A DNA stretch of 64,000 nucleotides from DASZUK01 sp035547695 (GTDB lineage Bacteria > Actinomycetota > Acidimicrobiia > Acidimicrobiales > RAAP-2): the NCBI GenBank assembly GCA_035547695.1, contig DASZUK010000062.1, forward strand, positions 124,001-188,000, written 5' to 3'. Made by a program: the position numbers and the translations under genes. The notes beneath the pieces are model-generated. The model worked only from the letters and a program-made list of their open reading frames with translations. It searched no databases and had not been told where the DNA came from. Below, one piece after another: positions 7,685-15,649 of the stretch. Within the stretch, counting starts at the first letter, position 1. Every line of letters begins with the position of its first letter.

Positions 7685-9453
7685 ACGAAGCCGGGGGTCG
7701 AAGCGAAACGGCGGCCGTTCGGCCGATGCCGGCACCGGCGAACGCCGACCACGCGGACCTGGAGCAGGCAGCGCGACGCCTGGTGACGCTCTGCCGGGGC
7801 CGTCCCGATCTGGCCGAGCGCGCGCAGCGGCTGGCCGAGCGGATCGCCACGCAGCGCTTCCACGTCGCCGTGCTCGGTGAGTTCAAGCGGGGGAAGTCCA
7901 CCGTCGTGAACGCGCTCATCGGTCAGGAGCTTCTCCCGTCCGGGGTGGTGCCCCTGACCGCCGTCGCCACCGAGGTGCACTTCGGCATCGGCCACTCGAC
8001 CGTGGTCTTCGCCGACGGGCGTCGGCTGCCGATCGACCAGGACGAGATCGCCGGGTACGTGACCGAGCGGGAGAACCCCGGCAACGGCAAGGCGGTGGCC
8101 CGCGTCGAGGTGGGCACCCACCAGGCGTTCGGCACCCCCGGAGTGGTGCTCGTCGATACCCCCGGGGTCGCCTCGGTGAACCAGCACAACACCGCCGTCG
8201 CCCGTGACCTCCTCAGCGAGTCGGACGCCGCGGTGCTTGTGCTCTCCGCCGACAGCCCGCTCTCGGAGAGCGACCTGGACATCCTGGCCGAGCTCGAGGC
8301 GCGGCGCGAGAAGGTGTTCGTGGTCGTCAACAAGTCCGACCACCTGGCCGACGACGAGATCGAGGAGGTCGAGGAGTTCGTCGTCGAGCACCTGCGACGG
8401 GCGTCGTCACAGTGGAGCGGGCCGTACTGCACCGACGCCCGGTCAGCCCTCCGGGGCGGTCCCGTGGCACCAGGTCGAGCGGCGGCCGGGTTCGTCGCCT
8501 TCAGGGCAGCGCTGGAACGCTTCATCGGTCATGACCTGGCTTCGGCACGGAGGGAGGCTGCCGTCGCCGAGCTCGGTCGGCTGGCCCAGCGCCTGGACCA
8601 GGCGTTCCAGTTGGAAGCGGCGGCCGGCGCCCTGGACGCCGATGCCCTGCGGTCGCAGTTGGCCCGCTTCGAGGGCGCCGTCAGCGACGGTCGGCGGGCA
8701 CTCGACGAAGACCGCGTCGTCCTCGACCACGAGGTCGCCCGGTTGGCGACCGCCGTCGGGCAGCGGCTGGCCCAGCTTGCCGCGGCGGCGGCCCGTTCGT
8801 GCCGGTCCGAGCTCGCTCCGGCGGCCGGGGCGGTGCCCGTTCGCCGGCTGGACGATGCGCTCCGGCGGGCCGTCGAGGAGTGCGTGCAACGGGAGCTCGA
8901 CCCGATCCGCCGAGCGGTCGACAACGAGCTGGACGGCGCGTGGGAGCTGATCGCCAGCCGCTTCACCGACCGGGTGCGGGGCCGCATCAGCGAACTGATC
9001 GGTGTGGCCAACGACCTGTTCGACGTCCATCTGCCGGCGGCCTCCGTGCCGCCGGTGGCGGGCCAGCGCGAGCGGTTCTCGTACCTCTTCGTCCGCGTCG
9101 AGAGCCCGACCGCCCCGATCGGCCGGTTGCTCGGTTTGCTCCTCCCCCCCGGCCTGGCCCGACGCCGAGCCCGGCGATCGGCGGAACGCCGCTTGGTGCA
9201 GGAGCTCGACAAGCACGTGGGTCGGGCCCGCTACGACCTCGTGCAGCGCCTCGAAGGGGCCGAGAACGAGCTCGTCGCCGCCATGGTGGCCGACTACGAG
9301 GAGACCCAATCCTCGCTCGTCCGGGCGGTCCAGGGGGCACGGTCGCTCTTGACGCTGAGCGAGGAGGAGCGAGCCGGCCGCGACCACCGTCGGGACGAGG
9401 TGCGAGCGCTCGTCGCCGAGATCGGGCAGTTGGCCAACCACGCCGCCTCCTGA
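7681..9453 (+). CDS. bacterial dynamin-like GTPase
   Basis: Protein of 590 residues. The GTPase domain lies in the first ~270: G1 GEFKRGKSTVVNAL, G2 Thr in VVPLTAVATEV, G3 LVDTPGV and G4 VVNKSD. The rest is helical, a predicted stalk. A hydrophobic stretch APIGRLLGLLLPPGLA near residue 480 could insert into or touch membrane. The C-terminal helices resemble the paddle/stalk of bacterial dynamin-like proteins. Such proteins remodel or protect membranes under stress. Third gene of the fluoride-riboswitch operon (ATGA overlap). Whether it works with the MutS-like pair is unknown. Its stop is followed by the crcB 3' repeat array. Confidence 0.85.
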   Translation: MNEAGGRSETAAVRPMPAPANADHADLEQAARRLVTLCRGRPDLAERAQRLAERIATQRFHVAVLGEFKRGKSTVVNALIGQELLPSGVVPLTAVATEVHFGIGHSTVVFADGRRLPIDQDEIAGYVTERENPGNGKAVARVEVGTHQAFGTPGVVLVDTPGVASVNQHNTAVARDLLSESDAAVLVLSADSPLSESDLDILAELEARREKVFVVVNKSDHLADDEIEEVEEFVVEHLRRASSQWSGPYCTDARSALRGGPVAPGRAAAGFVAFRAALERFIGHDLASARREAAVAELGRLAQRLDQAFQLEAAAGALDADALRSQLARFEGAVSDGRRALDEDRVVLDHEVARLATAVGQRLAQLAAAAARSCRSELAPAAGAVPVRRLDDALRRAVEECVQRELDPIRRAVDNELDGAWELIASRFTDRVRGRISELIGVANDLFDVHLPAASVPPVAGQRERFSYLFVRVESPTAPIGRLLGLLLPPGLARRRARRSAERRLVQELDKHVGRARYDLVQRLEGAENELVAAMVADYEETQSSLVRAVQGARSLLTLSEEERAGRDHRRDEVRALVAEIGQLANHAAS

Positions 9454-9490
9454 CCTCCGTCCGTCGGGGCGTCGCGCCGATCGGCCTGTC

Positions 9491-9550
9491 AACCCTCAGC
9501 ACGCCAACCCTCGGCACGCCAACCCTCAGAGTGCCAACCCTCAGAGTGCC
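9491..9550. repeat. 4 x 15-bp tandem repeat duplicating the end of crcB
   Basis: Four head-to-tail units (AACCCTCAGAGTGCC and variants AACCCTCAGCACGCC, AACCCTCGGCACGCC). The unit at 9536-9550 contains the minus-strand stop codon of the first CrcB gene, so the last codons and stop are repeated downstream. It separates the convergent dynamin and crcB genes. Confidence 0.9.
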
Positions 9551-9918
9551 AACCCGATGGCCAGGCCGGCCGCGGCGGCTCCGAGCCCGACGGCCACGCT
9601 GACGACCACGTTCCCGAGAGCGTCCAGGACGCGGCCGTCCTCCAGCAGGCGGACGGTCTCGAAGGTGAAGGTCGAGAAGGTGGTGTACGCCCCGCAGAAC
9701 CCGGTACCGAGCAGGTCCTTGTCGATGACCGGCAGGTGCTTCGTCAGCGCAAGTCCGGTCAGCACGCCCAGGAGCAACGATCCGGACACGTTGATGACGA
9801 ACGTTCCCCACGGCAGGTCGGATTCGATCCGGCTGCTGATGGCCCGGTCGAGCAGGTAACGCGACGGTGCACCCACCAACCCTCCGACGGCGACGACCAG
9901 GAAGAGGCTGAGCGTCAT
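9541..9918 (-). CDS. crcB: fluoride channel CrcB/FluC, copy 1
   Basis: Small membrane protein of 125 residues with four predicted membrane helices. Family motifs are WGTFVINVSGSLLLG (pore Asn) and GFCGAYTTFSTFTFE (TTFSTF with pore-lining Phe/Thr). FluC proteins form dual-topology dimers that let fluoride leave the cell. ATG lies 16 bases after the DUF190 stop, so it is the last gene of a crcB-DUF190-crcB transcript. Two different CrcB copies in one operon suggest a heterodimer. The stop lies inside a 15-bp tandem array. Confidence 0.95.
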   Translation of the reverse strand: MTLSLFLVVAVGGLVGAPSRYLLDRAISSRIESDLPWGTFVINVSGSLLLGVLTGLALTKHLPVIDKDLLGTGFCGAYTTFSTFTFETVRLLEDGRVLDALGNVVVSVAVGLGAAAAGLAIGLAL

Positions 9919-9934
9919 GGCTTGGCGACCGTCG

Positions 9935-10273
9935 TCAGAGGTCGAGGAGCTCGATCTCGTCCACGGTGACGACGACGTCGTGGAGGAGGGGGCCCACCTC
10001 GTCGAGGAAGGCGTCGATCTTGCCCGGTTCGTCGACGAACACCACCGCCAATGGCCGGTCGTCGGCGAGCAGGTGCTCACGGTGGACGTGCCCCGACGCC
10101 CCGAACCCCTCGTCGCCCTCGAACACGGTGACCCCGGCCAACTTCGCCTTGCGAGCACGCTTGAGCAGCTCCATCTCCAGGCTGTTGTGCCGGACGCGGT
10201 CGTGCACGCTCATGAAGAGCGTCAGCCGCTTGGCCGGCCGACCGGGAAAGCGGGAGTACGTCGTGACCCTCAT
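9935..10273 (-). CDS. DUF190 protein, copy 1
   Basis: Protein of 112 residues with DUF190 features: RLTLFMSVHDRVRHNSLEMEL, AGVTVFEGDEGFGASGHVH, and PLAVVFVDEPGKIDAFL. The fold is PII-like (ferredoxin-type), suggesting a small-ligand sensor. DUF190 genes are habitual crcB neighbours. I use ATG 10273 (MRVTTYSRFPG), with AGGAGG four bases upstream and a TGATG junction with crcB copy 2. An in-frame ATG seven codons earlier would overlap crcB further. Exact role unknown; regulation of the channels is an inference. Confidence 0.88.
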   Translation of the reverse strand: MRVTTYSRFPGRPAKRLTLFMSVHDRVRHNSLEMELLKRARKAKLAGVTVFEGDEGFGASGHVHREHLLADDRPLAVVFVDEPGKIDAFLDEVGPLLHDVVVTVDEIELLDL

Positions 10274-10794
10274 CAGACCTCCTGTTGCAGCCATCGCTCG
10301 GCTCGCAGCACGACCCGGGCGCTCATCATCCCGATCCAGACCGCGAAGAGGCCGGCGAGCACGCTGGCCGCCAGGTAGGCGACCGCCGTCCCGGGCCGGC
10401 CGTCCCGGATGAGCTCGACCGTCTCCACCATGAACGTGGAGAACGTCGTGTAGGCACCGATGAACCCGGTACCGATCACCGGTCGGGCCAGGCGGCCTCG
10501 GGGGAACTGCTCGATGACGAGGACCAGGATGAACCCGAGCACCGCACTGCCCGAGACGTTGATGAGGAAGGTACCCCAGGGAAAACGCGTCGTCTCGGTG
10601 GGCAGGGCCAGGGACAGGGCGTAGCGGCTGACCGCCCCCAGCACCCCGCCAAAGGCCAGGGCGACGACGATGATCGTCTGGACCTGCCGGGAACGTCTCC
10701 GGCGCCGGCCCGGATCGGCCCCGTCACCCAGGCCGAAGTCGACGTCGGGGTCCAGAGGCACCCGCGGGACGTCGTCATCGCTTGCCGTGGCCAT
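10273..10794 (-). CDS. crcB: fluoride channel CrcB/FluC, copy 2 with N-terminal extension
   Basis: Protein of 173 residues. The first ~45 are charged and cytoplasmic (MATASDDDVPRVPLDPD, then RRRRRS), followed by a normal four-helix CrcB core. Core motifs are WGTFLINVSGSAVLG and GFIGAYTTFSTFMVE. The start ATG is preceded by AAAGGGGAG. It overlaps DUF190 copy 1 by one base, leading a crcB2-DUF190-crcB1 unit. Unlike many crcB genes, no riboswitch lies directly upstream. Its leader instead holds a 4 x 15-bp repeat. It may be read from its own promoter or from readthrough of the upstream minus-strand operon. Confidence 0.93.
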   Translation of the reverse strand: MATASDDDVPRVPLDPDVDFGLGDGADPGRRRRRSRQVQTIIVVALAFGGVLGAVSRYALSLALPTETTRFPWGTFLINVSGSAVLGFILVLVIEQFPRGRLARPVIGTGFIGAYTTFSTFMVETVELIRDGRPGTAVAYLAASVLAGLFAVWIGMMSARVVLRAERWLQQEV

Positions 10795-10838
10795 CAGCTC
10801 CCCTTTCAGCTCCCCCTTCGTCGATGCCCGTGGTCGGG

Positions 10839-10898
10839 CAGGATGATCGCCGGCAGGATGATCGTCGGCAGGGCGGTCGCCGGCAGGGCGGTCGCCGG
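10839..10898. repeat. 4 x 15-bp tandem repeat between crcB2 and the divergent DUF190 gene
   Basis: Units CAGGATGATCGCCGG, CAGGATGATCGTCGG, CAGGGCGGTCGCCGG, CAGGGCGGTCGCCGG. It lies in the divergent promoter interval, so it changes spacing between control elements and the crcB2 start. Confidence 0.9.
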
Positions 10899-10960
10899 CT
10901 CGTCCCGCTACTGTGGTGGACGGGCCGAAACCCCTGAACAGGCACGTGGGGAGGTATGCG

Positions 10961-11341
10961 ATGCCGGTCACCGAGATCGCCACGAGGGTCATGATCTTCC
11001 TGAGCGAGGACGACCGGCTGGGCCACCACGGACTGCACCAGGCCATCGTCGACCGTGCCCGCGACGACGGCATGGCGGGAGCGACGGTCTGGCGAGGCAT
11101 CGAAGGGTTCGGCACGTCGGGCCACATCCGCACGACGCGGTTCCCCGACGCCGCCACCGGCCTCCCCCTGGCCGTCGAGCTGCTCGACTCCCCCGATCGG
11201 ATCGACGCCTTCCTCCAGGTCGTCCACGAGCTGGCCCCCGGCTCGTTGGTGACGAGGGAAGAGGTCCGGATGACCCGCTACGGGGTCCCGTCCGCTCGGG
11301 GCTTGGACGATCCCGGTCCGAAAGGGGCGCATCACACCTAG
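10961..11341 (+). CDS. DUF190 protein, copy 2
   Basis: Protein of 126 residues, divergent from the crcB pair. It shares the copy-1 pattern: ARVMIFLSEDDRLGHHGLHQ replaces the first motif (here TRVMIFLSEDDRLGHHG), followed by AGATVWRGIEGFGTSGHIRT and PLAVELLDSPDRIDAFLQVV. ATG 10961 has GGGGAGG six bases upstream. An upstream in-frame GTG lacks such a site. The C-terminus is converged on by degV, with stops overlapping. Likely a second sensor/partner of the fluoride channels; unproven. Confidence 0.88.
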   Translation: MPVTEIATRVMIFLSEDDRLGHHGLHQAIVDRARDDGMAGATVWRGIEGFGTSGHIRTTRFPDAATGLPLAVELLDSPDRIDAFLQVVHELAPGSLVTREEVRMTRYGVPSARGLDDPGPKGAHHT

Positions 11342-12144
11342 ACGTCGATCGGGCCGGTGACGGCCCCCACGACGATCGCATCCGGGCCGAGGTGCGCGCC
11401 GACCGTCGGGTCGAGCGGGGTGGAGAAGCGCGGCGATTGGCCCAACGCGGCGGCCAGGTGGTCGACGACGGCGTCCACGTCGGCGGCGTCGCCGTGGCCG
11501 AGCGCCCAGGCGCCCAGCGTGGTGCCTGCGCTCCGCCGGAGGTGCCGCGCCATCTCGTCGACCGCCGCCCCGCGGTGCTTGGGCTGGGCCAGGAACACCA
11601 CTCGGCCCCGTACCGCCAGGACGAGGGGGTGATGGCGGACCAGGTGGGAGCTCGGGAGGAGCCCGGACCGGCCGCTCCGGCGCAGCGACTCGACCTCCTG
11701 GACGATGGCGAACGTGTGGAGCCGGTCGGGAAGTGATCGGGCGAGATCGATGACCGACTCGGACGCGTCCGAGCGGCGCGCGGCCCGGTGGACGGCGGTG
11801 ACGATCAGGCCGGCGCCCACGCTGAGCGAGCGAGTGTCGACCACCACGACACCAGGGCCGACCCGCTGTGCGGCCTCCTCGGCCCGAGCCATGGTGGCGC
11901 TCAGCTCCCTCGACACGTGCAGGGCGATCACCAGGTCCGGGTGCCGGTACGCCGCGACCAGCGCGCTCACCGTCGGTGGCGTGGTCGACGGGTAGTTGCC
12001 CCTGCGCAGTTGCTCCCAGAACTCCCCCGGGTCGCCCGCGAAGGTCGCCTCGCCCGTCCAGACCTCTCCGGGCACCCTGTCGAGCAACGCCGATCCGATC
12101 AGCGTTTCGGGCACGTCGACGGCACCGTCGGTGACGATCAACAT
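11338..12144 (-). CDS. DegV family fatty-acid-binding protein
   Basis: Protein of 268 residues, typical DegV length. The N-terminus MLIVTDGAVDVPETLI matches the family opening TDS/TDG-x-D. Next come the ligand-site region STTPPTVSALVAAYR and LVIALHVSRELSATMARAEEAA, then VVVVDTRSLSVGAGLIV. DegV proteins bind fatty acids and, as FakB-type subunits, can present them to a kinase. No FakA kinase is seen here. ATG is preceded by AAAGGAGGTG, part of the adjacent repeat. It lies downstream of uspA in the minus-strand fluoride cluster. Confidence 0.85.
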   Translation of the reverse strand: MLIVTDGAVDVPETLIGSALLDRVPGEVWTGEATFAGDPGEFWEQLRRGNYPSTTPPTVSALVAAYRHPDLVIALHVSRELSATMARAEEAAQRVGPGVVVVDTRSLSVGAGLIVTAVHRAARRSDASESVIDLARSLPDRLHTFAIVQEVESLRRSGRSGLLPSSHLVRHHPLVLAVRGRVVFLAQPKHRGAAVDEMARHLRRSAGTTLGAWALGHGDAADVDAVVDHLAAALGQSPRFSTPLDPTVGAHLGPDAIVVGAVTGPIDV

Positions 12145-12155
12145 GCGGCACCTCC

Positions 12156-12215
12156 TTTCGACCGTGCGGCTTTCGACCGGGCGGTTCTCGACCGTGCGGC
12201 TTTCGACCGGGCGGT
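12156..12215. repeat. 4 x 15-bp tandem repeat between uspA and degV
   Basis: Units TTTCGACCGTGCGGC and TTTCGACCGGGCGGT alternate (third unit begins TCTCG). The first unit supplies part of the degV Shine-Dalgarno sequence on the minus strand. Confidence 0.9.
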
Positions 12216-12257
12216 GACGGCGAGAGGACCAGGCCGCGGGGCGGGAGCACGCACGGC

Positions 12258-12716
12258 TCAGACCACCAGAACCGGGCAGGGGTGGTGGCGAAGCAGGGCC
12301 TCGACGGATTGGCCGATGCCCCGATGGGTCATCTGCTCTCGTCCGTGGTCTCCCACCACCACCAGGTCGAAGCCGTGCTCCTCGGCGTAGGCGGCGAGGG
12401 CGTGGGCCGGCTCGTCGGCGTAGACCACCTCGGTCGAGACCTCCGAGCGATGCCGGGCCTGGCCCTGCACCCCGGCCAGCCCCCGGGAGAGGTTGTCCTT
12501 CTCGGCCTCGGCGGCCCGGGCGCGCTCCTCGGAGGTCTCGGCATGGGCCGGTGGTCGCACGACCAGGAGCACGTGCGCCTCCCCCTGGAGGTCGGCGGCC
12601 AGGGCGATGGCGACCCGCAGTGCCCGCTGGGCTTCTGTCGAGCCGTCGAAACCGACGAGGACCCGCCGGAACATGCCGCCGGGTCCCGGCTCGGGACGAT
12701 ACTGGTCAGTTGCCAT
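12258..12716 (-). CDS. universal stress protein (UspA family)
   Basis: Single Usp domain, 152 residues. It opens with FRRVLVGFDGSTEAQRAL and ends with LVVVGDHGREQMTHRGIGQSVEALL plus HHPCPVLVV. The ATP-binding G-x2-G-x9-G(S/T) pattern is only partly kept, so nucleotide binding is uncertain. It follows the membrane-complex operon by 12 bases and is probably cotranscribed with it, behind the minus-strand fluoride riboswitch. Usp genes are known associates of fluoride riboswitches. Confidence 0.87.
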   Translation of the reverse strand: MATDQYRPEPGPGGMFRRVLVGFDGSTEAQRALRVAIALAADLQGEAHVLLVVRPPAHAETSEERARAAEAEKDNLSRGLAGVQGQARHRSEVSTEVVYADEPAHALAAYAEEHGFDLVVVGDHGREQMTHRGIGQSVEALLRHHPCPVLVV

Positions 12717-12728
12717 GGTGCCTCCCGG

Positions 12729-14768
12729 TCATCGGAGCGCCGCCGTGAGGGCCAGGGCGACCAGCAGCGCGAACAGCATGTAGGCCACGTACGCGTTCAA
12801 CCGGCCCGACTGGAGGCGCTTGGCCAGGCGGGCCACGCCGAGGGCCATGGCCCGGACGGGCCGGTACAGGTAGGTCTCGACCGGCTCGACCACCCTGGTG
12901 CGGGTCTCGAGGTGGGCAACCGGACGGGACGACGGCTCGTCGCCCTCGCTGGTGACCAGTTCGGTCGAGCGCCTGGTGCCGAGCACGTTGCCGAGCACGT
13001 GTCGGAGGGGGTTGGCGAAGCCGAAGGCCGAATAGCTGGCGGGCCCTGACACCCCCGACGTCGCCGAGCGCCACGCGGGGACCCGGCGCGCCCGGAGGTA
13101 GCGACCCCGCGACAGGGCGACCGCGCCCACGAAGACGCCGAGGAAGGCCACCGGCATGGCCACCCACAGCCACGACGGCGACAGGATCGAGAAGCCGTGG
13201 AAGACCGGCTGGAGCACCCACGGCGACTTCAGTGCCTGGAGGGTGGCCTGGCGCCCCACCAACGGGTCCAGCCCTCGGGCGATGTAGCGGACCTCCCACG
13301 GGCTCACCGCCGCCAGCCCCAGGCAGCCGAGGACGAGGGCCGCCAGACCCGCCTTGCCGAAGAGGCCGGTCTCCTTCGACCTCCCGCTGACGGTCGGTGC
13401 CGGGCGGCCGAGGAAGGTCAGCCCGAGCACCCGCAGGAAGGCGAGGGCGGCCAGCCCGGTGGTGAGGGCCACCAGCGCCCCGGCGGCGGCCAGCCCGAGA
13501 CGGATGGCCAGGCCCGGCAGGCGGAACTCCTGCATCAGGGCTTCCAGGATGAACCACTCCGACACGAACCCGATGGTGGGCGGCAGGCCGGCCAGGGTCA
13601 CCGCGCCCACCCCGAAGGCCGCGCCGCTCCAGCGCATCCGGCGACCGACGCCCCGCAGGACGTCGAGCTCGTCGGTGCCCACCGCCGCCTCGACGTTGGC
13701 CAACGAGACGAACAGCGCCGACTTGGCGACGGCGTGGGCGACGGTCTGCAGCGTGGCCGCCAACAGCCCCATGGCCACCAGCGGTTCCGAATGCACCACG
13801 GCGCCCGTCAGGGCCACGCCGTAGGCGGTGACGATCAGCCCGGCGTTCTCGATGCTCGAATAGGCGACGACCCGGCCCAGGCGCCCCTGGACCCCGGCGA
13901 AGGTGATGCCGAGCAGGGCGGTGATGCCGCCGACGAGCAGGACGGCGATGACCAGCCAGACCGGTGGGCGACCCAGCACGCCCAGGAAGCGCCACAGGCC
14001 GTACACGCCCACGTTGGCCGCGATGCCGGCCATGGCCCCCCGGGCCGGTCCTGGCGCCGCCGGGTAGCCGACGGGGATCCAGACCTGGAGGGGGACCAGG
14101 CCGACCTTCGCCCCGAAGCCCACCACCACCAGCAGCCAGGCCACGTCGTGGACGGCCCCGGGGCCGACCGCGTGCCAACTGGCGATGGTCAGGCTGCCGG
14201 TGCGGCCGGCCAGCAGCAAGAAGCCGAACAAGAGCGCGGCGCCGCTCACCTTGCCGATGCCCACGGTGGACCAGGCGGCACCGGCCTGCCGCACCTCCCT
14301 GCGGGTCACCGACGTCAGCATGTAGAAGGCGACGGTGAGGGCCTCCCAGGCGAAGAGGAAGGTGAAGGCGTCGGCCGCGCAGAGGATCACCGCCACCGAC
14401 GCCAGGAGCAGTAGGTAGCCCGAGGCCGTGCCCCGACGATGCGACCGGTCGCTCGGCCGGGCCCACGACACGAAGCAGGCCGAGACCGCGATGCCCAGAG
14501 CGAACAGCAGCGTGAGGAACAGCCCGGCCAGGTGGTCGAGCCGGAACCCCCCCTGGCGGAAGCCGAGCACCTCGGACAGGTCGATCCCCGAGGCGGCGGT
14601 GCTGGTGGTGGTGGCGTGGACGCCAAGGGCGAACAGGCAGGCGCTGCCGGCGATGCCCAACAGGTACGGCAGCAGCCGGACGGCGGTGCGCCGTACGCCG
14701 CCCACCACGTCGACGGCCACGCCCACGGCGAAGCAGGCCAGGCCGGCGGCAAGGAGCGAACTGCTCAT
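12729..14768 (-). CDS. Ehr complex subunit, HyfB/NuoL-like antiporter-type membrane protein
   Basis: Protein of 679 residues, multi-spanning, of the complex I/Mrp antiporter family. Kept ion-path residues are Glu in FLFAWEALTVAFYM, Lys in GFGAKVGLVPLQVW, and His/Lys in VAHAVAKSALF. The otherwise strongly conserved HTWLPDAHPAAPS stretch after the Lys has become QVWIPVGYPAAPG, losing both His and the Asp. ATG overlaps the preceding Fe-S subunit (ATGA). It is the last of six structural genes, expected to move H+ or Na+ across the membrane. Ion identity unknown. Confidence 0.85.
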   Translation of the reverse strand: MSSSLLAAGLACFAVGVAVDVVGGVRRTAVRLLPYLLGIAGSACLFALGVHATTTSTAASGIDLSEVLGFRQGGFRLDHLAGLFLTLLFALGIAVSACFVSWARPSDRSHRRGTASGYLLLLASVAVILCAADAFTFLFAWEALTVAFYMLTSVTRREVRQAGAAWSTVGIGKVSGAALLFGFLLLAGRTGSLTIASWHAVGPGAVHDVAWLLVVVGFGAKVGLVPLQVWIPVGYPAAPGPARGAMAGIAANVGVYGLWRFLGVLGRPPVWLVIAVLLVGGITALLGITFAGVQGRLGRVVAYSSIENAGLIVTAYGVALTGAVVHSEPLVAMGLLAATLQTVAHAVAKSALFVSLANVEAAVGTDELDVLRGVGRRMRWSGAAFGVGAVTLAGLPPTIGFVSEWFILEALMQEFRLPGLAIRLGLAAAGALVALTTGLAALAFLRVLGLTFLGRPAPTVSGRSKETGLFGKAGLAALVLGCLGLAAVSPWEVRYIARGLDPLVGRQATLQALKSPWVLQPVFHGFSILSPSWLWVAMPVAFLGVFVGAVALSRGRYLRARRVPAWRSATSGVSGPASYSAFGFANPLRHVLGNVLGTRRSTELVTSEGDEPSSRPVAHLETRTRVVEPVETYLYRPVRAMALGVARLAKRLQSGRLNAYVAYMLFALLVALALTAALR

Positions 14769-15649
14769 GGACCGGCCTCCACCGGTGGGTCCTCCGGGGA
14801 GACCGGTCCATGGGCACCTCGCTCGGTGCGGACCAGCGGGCGGGCGTTCGAGGGACCGTGACCGCCCCGGGTCCCCACCGGCAGCAGGCCGACGGCGAGC
14901 AGGATGCCGTGGAGCAGCCCGAAGGGGGTGGGCGGTGATCCGGGAACGAAGACGTCGACCGGCAAGGAGTCGGTGAGCCCACCTCGGGCGACGTACCCGC
15001 CGCCGACCATCCCGCCGCTGATGGCGTCGACACCCGCGGCGATGACGACCTTCGGCTCGGGCATCACGTCGTAGGTCTCCCGCAGCGGGTCCAGCATCCC
15101 CGCCGTGCCCACTCCGGTCGCCAGCAGGAGGTCGGCGTGCCGAGGGCTGGCCGTGAAGAAGATGCCGAGGCGCTGGACGTCGTAGACCGGGTTGGTGAGG
15201 GCCGCCACCTCCCACTCCTCGGCGCCGTCGGACCCGGCGTCGACGTGGCGAATGTGCACCGATCGCCGCAGCGCCTTCACCCGGCGGCCGAGCGCAGTCC
15301 GCGCCCGTTCCACCGCGTCGTCGTCGTCCTCGTGTCCTGCGGGGACGACCAACGCCTCCCGCCGAACGGCCGACGTGTCGAAACCGGGGTCGAACCTGAA
15401 GACCTGTGGGTACAGCTCGGCACAACGACCGCAGAGGATGCAACGGCCGCGGTCGAGCCGGGGTCGCCCGTGCTCGACCGAAATGGCCTCGGTCGGGCAG
15501 GCCTCCGCCGTGAGGGCGATCCGACGGTCGCCGTCCCGGCCGGGGTGGACGACCATCGTGCCCCGGAAGCCTTCGCCGTAGCCGTCGGGCCGACGGGGGT
15601 AGCGGCTGGTCACGATGCCCTCGCGCAGCCCTCTCGGGATCCACGGCAT
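14765..15649 (-). CDS. Ehr complex subunit: ferredoxin-like domain fused to a Cys-less HycG/NuoB-like domain
   Basis: Protein of 294 residues joining a HycF-like and a HycG-like domain. In the ferredoxin part, Cys51 (ACPTEAI) and Cys70/73/76 (RCILCGRC) can bind one [4Fe-4S]. Tyr80 replaces the last Cys of that motif, and the first three Cys of the other cluster are absent. In the NuoB-like part every expected cluster N2 ligand is gone: HVDAGSDGAEEWEVAAL where HycG has three Cys, AAGVDAISGG for the next Cys, and VPGSPPTP for PGCPPTP. So the fold is kept without the proximal cluster. TGATG junction with the large subunit. Confidence 0.85.
   Translation of the reverse strand: MPWIPRGLREGIVTSRYPRRPDGYGEGFRGTMVVHPGRDGDRRIALTAEACPTEAISVEHGRPRLDRGRCILCGRCAELYPQVFRFDPGFDTSAVRREALVVPAGHEDDDDAVERARTALGRRVKALRRSVHIRHVDAGSDGAEEWEVAALTNPVYDVQRLGIFFTASPRHADLLLATGVGTAGMLDPLRETYDVMPEPKVVIAAGVDAISGGMVGGGYVARGGLTDSLPVDVFVPGSPPTPFGLLHGILLAVGLLPVGTRGGHGPSNARPLVRTERGAHGPVSPEDPPVEAGP

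Noticed and set aside
10795..10960. A fluoride riboswitch directly upstream of crcB2
   Set aside because: Neither strand shows the AACCGCC and CTGATGGC blocks; the region holds a 15-bp repeat instead.
9491..12215. CRISPR-like arrays
   Set aside because: The units are 15 bp and directly abutting, with no spacers and no cas genes nearby.
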